A stretch of 9,600 nt of DNA, taken from NCBI GenBank assembly GCA_902490355.1, contig CABUDN010000107.1, forward strand, positions 1 to 9,600. Direction: 5' to 3'. Positions 1 through 5,534 of the stretch are shown piece by piece. The translations under genes and the position numbers were made by a program. Numbering within the stretch: position 1 is the first letter of the stretch; the number at the start of each line of letters is the position of its first letter. Under the pieces are notes generated by a model. The model did no database searches and had not been told where the DNA came from. It saw nothing but the letters and a program-made list of their open reading frames with translations. This DNA is from an uncultured Oscillibacter sp. Its GTDB lineage: Bacteria; Bacillota; Clostridia; Oscillospirales; Oscillospiraceae.

Positions 1-47
1 GACCACCGAGATCTACACTCTTTCCCTACACGACGCTCTTCCGATCT
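1..47 (+). other. Illumina TruSeq universal (P5/read 1) adapter remnant, not genomic
   Basis: The bases match the 3' part of the Illumina TruSeq universal adapter as I know it, ending in the read 1 primer end ACACGACGCTCTTCCGATCT at 28-47. Genomic sequence begins directly after it, inside an aldolase gene. The stretch has no stop codon in the aldolase frame and translates as PPRSTLFPYTTLFRS, a peptide familiar as an adapter artefact in protein databases. It should be trimmed. It also shows that the contig really ends here, so the missing aldolase N-terminus is an assembly limit and not a biological truncation. Confidence 0.98.
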
Positions 48-737
48 GAGTGCCTGGGCCGCACGGGTCTGGACTACGTTCTCATCGACACGGAGCACAG
101 CGCCGTGGGCATTGAGTTCCTCTCCTCCGCCATCACCGCCGCCGACGCCGCGGGCATCGTGCCTCTGGTGCGGATCAACGACATCACCCGCAGCAAGGTT
201 CTCCAGCCTCTGGACTACGGCGCCCAGGGCCTCATCGTCCCCGCCGTGGAGACAGTGGACCAGGTGCGCCGCCTGGTGGAGTACGCCAAGTTCCCCCCGG
301 TGGGCAACCGGGGCTTCTGCCCCACCCGGGACGGCGGCTACGGCTACGATGAGATCTCCATGCAGGGCACGGAGGCCTATTTCGCCCACGCCAACCGGGA
401 AACCCTGCTGATCCCCCAGTGCGAAACCGTGGGCTGCCTGGAACATATCGAGGAGATCACCGCCATGGACGGCGTGGACGGCATCTTTGTGGGGCCCTTT
501 GACCTGTCCATTGCCCTGGGCCGTCCCATGGCCTTTGACTGCGACGAGATGCGCGCCGCTCTGGACCGCATCCTCAATGCCTGCCACAAGAACAACAAGA
601 TGGCCTTCATCTTCTGCGGCGACGCACAGGCTGCCAAGACCCGGGCCGCCCAGGGCTTCGACAGCGTCACCGCCGGGCTGGACATCATGGCTCTGGTGGA
701 CTCCTACCGGGCCATGGTCCAGGACATCCGAGGCTGA
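48..737 (+). CDS. HpcH/HpaI-family class II aldolase, 5' end missing
   Basis: This is a metal-dependent aldolase of the HpcH/HpaI/RhmA superfamily, a (beta/alpha)8 cytosolic enzyme that cleaves or forms 2-oxo-acid aldols using pyruvate as the enolate donor. Numbering from the codon at 48, the visible 229 residues hold the expected active site: DTEH with the catalytic His17, the oxyanion Arg42 in PLVRIND, metal-binding Glu126 in PQCET and Asp152 in FVGPFDLS. Spacings His-Arg 25 and Glu-Asp 26 equal those of E. coli HpcH (His45, Arg70, Glu149, Asp175, from memory). By that alignment about 25-30 N-terminal residues are lost to the contig end. The in-frame GTG at 105 is not a credible start because it lies after the DTEH motif. 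The substrate cannot be told from sequence: hydroxy-oxo-heptanedioate, 2-keto-3-deoxy-rhamnonate and similar aldols are all possible. The gene stops two bases before the next one, so an operon is likely. Confidence 0.9.
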   Translation, partial: ECLGRTGLDYVLIDTEHSAVGIEFLSSAITAADAAGIVPLVRINDITRSKVLQPLDYGAQGLIVPAVETVDQVRRLVEYAKFPPVGNRGFCPTRDGGYGYDEISMQGTEAYFAHANRETLLIPQCETVGCLEHIEEITAMDGVDGIFVGPFDLSIALGRPMAFDCDEMRAALDRILNACHKNNKMAFIFCGDAQAAKTRAAQGFDSVTAGLDIMALVDSYRAMVQDIRG

Positions 738-739
738 CC

Positions 740-1351
740 ATGGAGCCCCTGGAATCCGCCGTACTCCAGGCCCGGGAAGAGGACGCGGATCTGATCGGTC
801 TGGAGTTCGATCACGCGGAGGTTCACATGCTGGACCTGTCGGACCTGGAGTTCCGGCAGGTCCGCTTCCGCGCCTGCCGGTTTTCCCATTGCCGCTTTTC
901 CCGCGCGTCTTTCCAGGACTGTGTTCTGGAGGACTGCGCTTTTGACCGGTGCTCCTTCGAAAAGAGTTTCTGGCGGGAGTGTACCCTTCGCGAAAACAAG
1001 CTGGAGGGCGTCGACCTGCGGGAAAGCCGCCTGCACACCTGCACGTTGGACGGGTGCATCCTGCGCTACGCCAATCTCTCCCAATGCACCCTGACCAAGA
1101 CCAGCCTGGTCCGCTGCGACCTCACCGGTGCAGCCTTCGCCGCGGCCAAGCTCACCAAGACTACCCTGGACCAGGTGAATCTCACCGGGGCGGAACTGTT
1201 CCGCACAGTCCTCACCGGCATGGATCTGACCAGCTGCACGCTCGACGGCATCACCCTTTCGGAAAGCTGTGCCGAGCTCAAGGGCGCCACCATCCACGCC
1301 TCCCAGGCCGCCGTAGTGGCCCGCATCCTGGGGATCGACGTGGTCCCCTGA
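740..1351 (+). CDS. Pentapeptide-repeat protein with a cysteine ladder
   Basis: This 203-residue protein is almost entirely a pentapeptide-repeat right-handed quadrilateral beta-helix. Residues 20-174 are 31 consecutive pentads without a break. The central position is hydrophobic in all of them, mostly Phe in the first half (to residue 73) and mostly Leu after residue 83, with Trp78 between. Eleven of its twelve cysteines (46, 51, 61, 66, 71, 81, 101, 106, 116, 126, 166) occupy the inward-facing i-2 position that is usually Ala. There is no signal peptide or membrane segment, so it is probably cytosolic. The ATG at 740 follows GAGG at 730-733 with a six-base gap, and lies two bases after the aldolase stop, suggesting translational coupling. 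Function is unknown. Some pentapeptide-repeat proteins (Qnr, MfpA) mimic DNA and bind gyrase, but no loop or C-terminal dimer feature seen here supports that assignment. Confidence 0.9.
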   Translation: MEPLESAVLQAREEDADLIGLEFDHAEVHMLDLSDLEFRQVRFRACRFSHCRFSRASFQDCVLEDCAFDRCSFEKSFWRECTLRENKLEGVDLRESRLHTCTLDGCILRYANLSQCTLTKTSLVRCDLTGAAFAAAKLTKTTLDQVNLTGAELFRTVLTGMDLTSCTLDGITLSESCAELKGATIHASQAAVVARILGIDVVP

Positions 1352-1373
1352 ATTCCCCAAAGGAGACTCCCCC

Positions 1374-2390
1374 ATGGAAGCCTATTACCGCCAGCGCCTC
1401 ACACCGCCCCAGCAGGCGGCCTATCACGCCATGAAAACCGGCTTTACCGCCCTGGCCCCCCGCTTCCCCGTTCCCCTGCTGGACCGGGAGACGCTGAGCG
1501 ACCTCTTCTTTTTGCTGCGGCTGGACTGCCCGGAAATTTTCTACGTCACCGGCTTTTCCTACCGCTATGCCCCCGGAGCGGAAAATGCGGAGCTGCTGCC
1601 GGAATACCTCTTTGACAAGGGGAAAATCCGCCAGCACCAGCAGGCGCTCTCGGCCCGGGTGGAAAAGCTGGTCCGGCCACTGCGCCAGCTCACCCCTCTG
1701 GAGCAGGAGCGTGCCATTCACGATTTCATCTGCGAAAATGTCCGCTACGACAAGCTGAAAAAACCCTACTCCCATGAAATCATCGGCCCTCTGGGCCAGG
1801 GCGTGGGCGTGTGCGAGGGCATTGCCAAATCCGTGAAAATTCTCTGCGACGCGCTGGGACTCTGGTGCATGATTGCCGTCTCCGAGAACAATCCGGCCCA
1901 AGGCGTCAAATACCGCCATGCCTGGAACATTGTGCGTCTGGATGGGCAGTACTACCACCTGGACGCCACCTTTGACGCTACCCTCAGCCAGTCCGGCGTC
2001 GTGCGCCACGACTATTTCAATCTGGATGATCGCGCCCTCTTCCGGGATCACCAATCTCCCCTCTATCCCCTGCCCGCCTGCACCGATGCCGCCCGAGCCT
2101 TCTACCGGGCGGAAAAGCGCTCCTTCACCAAAATCGAGGACGTGTGCAAGCGGGCCCAGATGCCCCTGCGCAAGGATCAGCCCTTCCTCTTCCACTGGCG
2201 GGGCGGCGCTCTGAACCGGGAGATTTTGCTGGAACTGGTCCGTGCCCTGGAGGAAACGGCCCAGACCCGGGGCCGCCACGCCGCCGTGTCCTACAACTAT
2301 CCCCAAGCGGTGCTGTGTGTCCGATTCCCCCGGGAACTTCCCCGGGAGGAATTGGTAGCCCAGGAGGCCGACGCGGACCGGGAGACATAA
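1374..2390 (+). CDS. Transglutaminase-like domain protein, cytosolic
   Basis: This 338-residue protein carries a transglutaminase/papain-like core. The triad is visible: Cys147 in GVGVCEGIAKS, His182 in YRHAWNIV and Asp197 in YYHLDATFD. Ahead of it are a helical N-terminal part (1-100) and the segment QERAIHDFICENVRYD (111-126), typical of the region before the core. The C-terminal 120 residues match nothing I recognise. No signal peptide, lipobox or membrane segment is present, unlike many bacterial transglutaminase-core proteins that act on the cell surface, so a cytosolic role is inferred. Family members are mostly proteases, peptidases or amidases and few are true transglutaminases; the reaction here is unknown. 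The start is supported by AAAGGAG at 1359-1365, eight bases ahead of the ATG. It lies 22 bases after the pentapeptide-repeat gene and is the last gene before a strong terminator, so it is probably the end of the same operon. Confidence 0.88.
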   Translation: MEAYYRQRLTPPQQAAYHAMKTGFTALAPRFPVPLLDRETLSDLFFLLRLDCPEIFYVTGFSYRYAPGAENAELLPEYLFDKGKIRQHQQALSARVEKLVRPLRQLTPLEQERAIHDFICENVRYDKLKKPYSHEIIGPLGQGVGVCEGIAKSVKILCDALGLWCMIAVSENNPAQGVKYRHAWNIVRLDGQYYHLDATFDATLSQSGVVRHDYFNLDDRALFRDHQSPLYPLPACTDAARAFYRAEKRSFTKIEDVCKRAQMPLRKDQPFLFHWRGGALNREILLELVRALEETAQTRGRHAAVSYNYPQAVLCVRFPRELPREELVAQEADADRET

Positions 2391-2404
2391 CATCAAAACA
2401 AGAA

Positions 2405-2446
2405 CCCCCGGCGCAGCCATTTGCTGCGCCGGGGGTTTTCTTTTTT
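2405..2446 (+). terminator. Strong intrinsic terminator, probably bidirectional
   Basis: A perfect 13-bp GC-rich stem (2405-2417 with 2423-2435) closes a five-base loop and is followed by TTTTCTTTTTT at 2436-2446. It ends the plus-strand aldolase/pentapeptide/transglutaminase run. Read on the minus strand, the same stem lies directly after the pcrA stop codon and is followed by TTCTTGTTTT, so it can also end pcrA. The plus-strand T-tract overlaps the pcrA stop codon (2445-2447) by two bases. Confidence 0.93.
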
Positions 2447-4982
2447 AAAGCTTTTTCATATGCGCGCCTGCGGATTTGAGCATCAGCTTCTTGGCGCCCA
2501 CCTGATCGAAAGCCACCTCCGCCAATGCGTCGCCGCCCATGGGCCGCACAGACAGCACCATGCCTTTGCCGAAGGCGGTATGCTCCACCATGTCGCCCTT
2601 TTGCAGCTGCAACAGCGGCGCGGCGCTTCCGCCGCTCCGGGCCGAGGCCAGTGGCTTCTGAGGCGCCGGTGCCGTGCCCCGGTAGGACCGGATGGAGCTG
2701 TTGCCCCGGGGACCGCCGCTGGCCACAAGGCCCGCTCCCTGGGTACGGCCTGCGCCGTATCCGCCGGAAGAACCGTAGCCGCCGGACATACCGGACCCGA
2801 ACCCGCCGGATGTGCCGTCTTCCCAGGGATGCGTGCCGAAGCCGTCCCGGTCCATGGCGCCGGATCGGGGCTGGGGCTTGCTCTGCCAGTGCATGTTCTC
2901 CTCCGGAATCTCCTCCAGAAACCGGGAGGGCCGGTTGGCCGTGGTGCGGCCGTAGAGCATACGCTGGCGGGCATTGGTCAGCGTCAGCTTCTCCCGGGCC
3001 CGGGTCATGGCCACGTAGCAAAGCCGCCGCTCCTCCTCCAGTTCCTCCTGGTCATACTGGGCGGAGTTTCCGGGGAATACGCCTTCCTCCATGCCCACTA
3101 CATACACCACCGGGAACTCCAGACCCTTGGCGGAGTGAATGGTCATCATGGTCACGCAGTTGTCGTCAGCCTCCATGCTGTCCAAATCCGTGTACAGGGC
3201 AATCTCGTTGAGGAAGCCCGAAAGGGTGGCATCCTCGGGCTGCTGTTCCAAAAAGCCCAGGATGTTGGACTTGAGTTCCTGGACGTTCTCAATGCGGCCC
3301 CGGCTCTCCATGTCGTTCTTCTCTTCCAAGGCCTTGACATAGCCGCTTTGCTCACACACGGCGTCATAGAACTCCGGCAGGGCCAGCTCCGAGCCTACCC
3401 GGCGCAGTCCGTCGATGAGGTCGGCGAACTTCAAAAGCTTGGCCGAAGCGCTCTTGAGCTCGGGAAACAGGTCCGCGTTGCGGATGATCTCGTAGAGGCT
3501 GGCTCCCTGGCCCTCCGCCAGAGCGGCCACCTTGTCCAGCGTGGTTGCGCCGATGCCCCGGGGCGGATTGTTGATGATCCGCCGCAGCCGCAGATCGTCC
3601 AGGGGATTGTTCAGCACGCACAGATAGGAGAGCATGTCCTTAACTTCCGCGCGGTCGAAGAACTTCATGCCGCCCACCACTTTGTAGGGCACGCCGTTGC
3701 GCTTCATGGCATATTCCAATGCGTTGGACTGGGCATTCATCCGGTAGAGCACCGCGTTGTCCCGGAAATTGCGGCCCCGGTTCACCCCCATCAGGATATC
3801 CCCCACCACGTAGTTGGCCTCGTCGCTTTCGTTGAAGGCGGTCTTGACCGTCACCTGCTCGCCGCCGCCGTTATCCGTCCAGAGGGTCTTGCCCTTGCGG
3901 CCGGTGTTGTTCTGGATGACGGCGTTGGCCGCATCCAGGATGTTCTGTGTGGAGCGGTAATTCTGCTCCAGACGGATGGTCCGGGCATCGGAATACTGGT
4001 CCTCAAAGCTGAGGATATTCTCAATATTGGCGCCCCGGAAGCGGTAGATGGACTGGTCGTCATCGCCTACCACGCACAGATTCCGCCGTCCGCCGGCCAA
4101 CAGGCTGGTGAGTAAGTACTGCAAGTGGTTGGTGTCCTGGTACTCGTCCACCAGGACATAGCGGAACTTGTCCTGATAGTAGTGCAGCACCTCCGGCTCC
4201 CGCTGGAGCAGAGTTACGGTGTGATAGATGATGTCGTCAAAATCCAGGGCATTGGCCGCCCGAAGCTTCTGGGCGTACTTCTCATACACCTTGGCGATGC
4301 GGTTCATCTTCCAGTCGTTCTCATTTTGGTGCTTGGCGGCAAAGTCCGCGGGACTTTCATAGCGGTCCTTGGCGCTGCCGATGACGCTGAGCACGCTGCG
4401 GGGCTGGAAGGCCTTCTCGTCCAGGTTCAGCTCCTTGAGAATATCCCGCACCACCCGCTTGGAATCGTCCGTATCGTAGATGGTAAAATCCTTGTCAAAG
4501 CCGATGCGGTCAATGTCCCGGCGCAGAATCCGCACGCAGGCGGAGTGGAACGTGGAGGCCCACACGTCGTTGGCTGCAGGGCCCAGCCGGGCGGCCAGCC
4601 GGTCCTTGAGCTCCCCGGCGGCCTTGTTGGTAAAGGTAATGGCAATGATCTCCCAGGGGCGGGGCACATCCACCGCGCACAGCCGCTGCACACCCGGCAG
4701 CAGTTCCTCCGCCGGATGGGCGGCAAAGGATTCCAGCGCCGCCAGATCCTCCTGCGTGGCCCAGACGGGGACCTCGTCACAGTCGCTGCCCCGGCCATAC
4801 GTCAAAAGGTTATACACCCGCTGGATCAGCACGGTGGTTTTGCCGCTGCCGGCGCCCGCCAGCAGCAAAAGCGGCCCCTCCGTGGTCATGGCGGCCTGGC
4901 GCTGCATAGGGTTGAGCCGCCGCAGATCCCAGGCGATGACCGCCTTCCGGGCGGCTACGTAACGTTGTTGAAACTCAGTCAT
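2445..4982 (-). CDS. pcrA: ATP-dependent DNA helicase PcrA/UvrD
   Basis: This is a superfamily 1A 3'-5' DNA helicase acting in nucleotide excision repair, replication restart and removal of RecA or RNA polymerase from DNA. All motifs are in order: LNPMQ Q-motif region (23-27), Walker A GAGSGKTT (43-50), Ia AITFTNKAA (114-122), II DEYQD (279-283), III GDDDQSIYRFRGA (306-318), IV EQNYRST (339-345), V TIHSAKGLEF (614-623), and VI VAMTRAREK (657-665). The C-terminal GDMVEHTAFGKG domain (796-807 onward) is the PcrA-type RNA-polymerase-binding fold, which favours PcrA over Rep or RecB-like proteins. At 845 residues it is about 100 longer than Geobacillus PcrA. The excess is an insert at about 61-109 and a Gly/Ser-rich linker at about 705-785. 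The Shine-Dalgarno site is weak (CTGGTGAAGTTATG). The chosen ATG gives a roughly 20-residue extension before the usual start of homology; Met26 or Met32 would cut into the Q motif. Confidence 0.96.
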   Translation of the reverse strand: MTEFQQRYVAARKAVIAWDLRRLNPMQRQAAMTTEGPLLLLAGAGSGKTTVLIQRVYNLLTYGRGSDCDEVPVWATQEDLAALESFAAHPAEELLPGVQRLCAVDVPRPWEIIAITFTNKAAGELKDRLAARLGPAANDVWASTFHSACVRILRRDIDRIGFDKDFTIYDTDDSKRVVRDILKELNLDEKAFQPRSVLSVIGSAKDRYESPADFAAKHQNENDWKMNRIAKVYEKYAQKLRAANALDFDDIIYHTVTLLQREPEVLHYYQDKFRYVLVDEYQDTNHLQYLLTSLLAGGRRNLCVVGDDDQSIYRFRGANIENILSFEDQYSDARTIRLEQNYRSTQNILDAANAVIQNNTGRKGKTLWTDNGGGEQVTVKTAFNESDEANYVVGDILMGVNRGRNFRDNAVLYRMNAQSNALEYAMKRNGVPYKVVGGMKFFDRAEVKDMLSYLCVLNNPLDDLRLRRIINNPPRGIGATTLDKVAALAEGQGASLYEIIRNADLFPELKSASAKLLKFADLIDGLRRVGSELALPEFYDAVCEQSGYVKALEEKNDMESRGRIENVQELKSNILGFLEQQPEDATLSGFLNEIALYTDLDSMEADDNCVTMMTIHSAKGLEFPVVYVVGMEEGVFPGNSAQYDQEELEEERRLCYVAMTRAREKLTLTNARQRMLYGRTTANRPSRFLEEIPEENMHWQSKPQPRSGAMDRDGFGTHPWEDGTSGGFGSGMSGGYGSSGGYGAGRTQGAGLVASGGPRGNSSIRSYRGTAPAPQKPLASARSGGSAAPLLQLQKGDMVEHTAFGKGMVLSVRPMGGDALAEVAFDQVGAKKLMLKSAGAHMKKL

Positions 4983-5014
4983 AACTTCACCAGTTTTCTA
5001 TAAATTCACGCCAT

Positions 5015-5043
5015 ATTTTACGGCAAAATCCCCGCCGGGTCAA
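5015..5043 (-). promoter_or_regulatory. Promoter of pcrA, sigma-A type
   Basis: On the minus strand TTGACC (5038-5043) is followed by a 17-base spacer and TAAAAT (5015-5020). Each hexamer differs from the sigma-A consensus at one position. Transcription would start near 5008, giving a leader of about 26 bases before the pcrA ATG at 4982. No operator-like repeat overlaps it, which fits constitutive expression. Confidence 0.75.
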
Positions 5044-5090
5044 CCGCCTTTTCCATCCCCCGCCTGACGTCATTTTGTAACCATTTTAAG

Positions 5091-5106
5091 GTTGACATTT
5101 GTCTAC
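5091..5106 (+). promoter_or_regulatory. Operator 1, BlaI-type dyad over the -35 box
   Basis: GTTGACATTTGTCTAC is an imperfect palindrome, with 12 of 16 positions matching its own reverse complement and a core GACA-TT-TGTC. The form XACA-NN-TGTX recalls the TACA-NN-TGTA cores known for CopY and BlaI/MecI regulators. It covers the -35 hexamer at 5092-5097 of the promoter in front of the BlaI-type gene, so bound repressor would block RNA polymerase. Assignment to this repressor is inference from position and family. Confidence 0.72.
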
Positions 5107-5120
5107 CTCTCTGCTATGTT
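5092..5120 (+). promoter_or_regulatory. Promoter of the blaI-like/M56 operon, extended -10
   Basis: TTGACA (5092-5097, perfect -35), a 17-base spacer and TATGTT (5115-5120) preceded by TG at 5112-5113 (extended -10, TGCTATGTT). Transcription should start near 5127, inside the second operator. This is the only promoter seen for the two plus-strand genes, and it should be strong when not repressed. Confidence 0.82.
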
Positions 5121-5124
5121 CAAG

Positions 5125-5140
5125 GTAGACAAACGTATAC
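5125..5140 (+). promoter_or_regulatory. Operator 2, inverted copy of operator 1 at the transcription start
   Basis: GTAGACAAACGTATAC matches the reverse complement of operator 1 at 13 of 16 positions. The best-conserved halves make a perfect 11-bp inverted repeat (5098-5108 with 5123-5133). Its centre is 34 bp from that of operator 1, about three helical turns, so repressor dimers would lie on nearly the same DNA face. It covers the predicted transcription start near 5127. Two dyads around one promoter is the layout known for staphylococcal bla and mec control regions. Confidence 0.72.
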
Positions 5141-5156
5141 CACAGGAGGTGAGATG

Positions 5157-5534
5157 ATGAAACTCAATCTCTCCGACAGCGAATGGAAGCTGATGAACCG
5201 CCTTTGGTCCGACGCCCCCATGACCATTACGGAGCTGACCGCTGCATTGCGGGACGAAACCGGCTGGAGCAAGAATACGGTCATCACCATGCTCTCCCGT
5301 CTGGAGAGCAAAGGCGCCGTGCGGTATGAGGAAGGCTCCCGTGCCAAACGGTACTTCCCCGCCGTGGCACGGGAGGACGCCGCCATGGCGGAGACGGAAA
5401 ATTTCCTCTCCAAGGTCTACGGCGGCCGTCTGGGATTGATGATGAGCGCCATGGTGGACTCGCAGGCCCTGACGGAGGACGACATCGCGGAGCTGGCCGC
5501 GATTTTGGAACGTGCGGGAGGTGAGCACACATGA
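5157..5534 (+). CDS. BlaI/MecI/CopY-family transcriptional repressor
   Basis: This winged-helix repressor of 125 residues has the usual family length. Counting from the upstream ATG, the N-terminal DNA-binding domain spans about 5-70, with LSDSEWKLMNRLW, the recognition-helix region WSKNTVITMLSRLESKG and the wing ending in KRYFPAV. A helical dimerisation domain follows, with FLSKVYGG (84-91) matching FLNKLYGG of S. aureus BlaI, from memory. By that alignment the BlaR1-dependent cleavage site of BlaI (Asn101-Phe102) falls at Ala99-Met100 here; the residues differ, so cleavage is not assured. Two adjacent ATGs exist (5154 and 5157). AGGAGG at 5144-5149 is seven bases from the second and only four from the first, so 5157 is preferred. 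The stop overlaps the M56 start as ATGA, indicating coupled translation. Two dyads around the promoter suggest autoregulation. Confidence 0.93.
   Translation: MKLNLSDSEWKLMNRLWSDAPMTITELTAALRDETGWSKNTVITMLSRLESKGAVRYEEGSRAKRYFPAVAREDAAMAETENFLSKVYGGRLGLMMSAMVDSQALTEDDIAELAAILERAGGEHT

Noticed and set aside
105..737. GTG at 105 as the aldolase start
   Set aside because: The conserved GLDYVLIDTEH segment with the catalytic histidine lies upstream in the same frame, from codon 66 on, so the gene is cut by the contig end and does not start at 105.
1278..2420. 380-codon minus-strand frame opposite the transglutaminase-fold gene
   Set aside because: It spans the strong terminator and lies antisense to a gene with an intact catalytic triad and a good Shine-Dalgarno site.
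2421..4115. 564-codon open frame on the plus strand opposite pcrA
   Set aside because: It lies antisense to a clear PcrA gene, shows no recognisable domain and has no Shine-Dalgarno site. Long antisense frames are expected opposite GC-rich coding sequence. The same applies to 4125-5003.
5065..5072. TGACGTCA perfect 8-base palindrome between the divergent promoters
   Set aside because: It is short, single copy and unlike the dyads that flank the promoter. It could easily arise by chance.
5074..5081. TTTGTAAC resembling half of the operator dyad
   Set aside because: It matches only one half-site with a mismatch, and no partner half is found at the right distance, so a third operator is not supported.
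5098..5133. The 11-bp inverted repeat as an RNA hairpin or terminator
   Set aside because: The predicted transcription start near 5127 lies inside the right arm, so the left arm would not be transcribed from this promoter. A DNA operator is the better reading.
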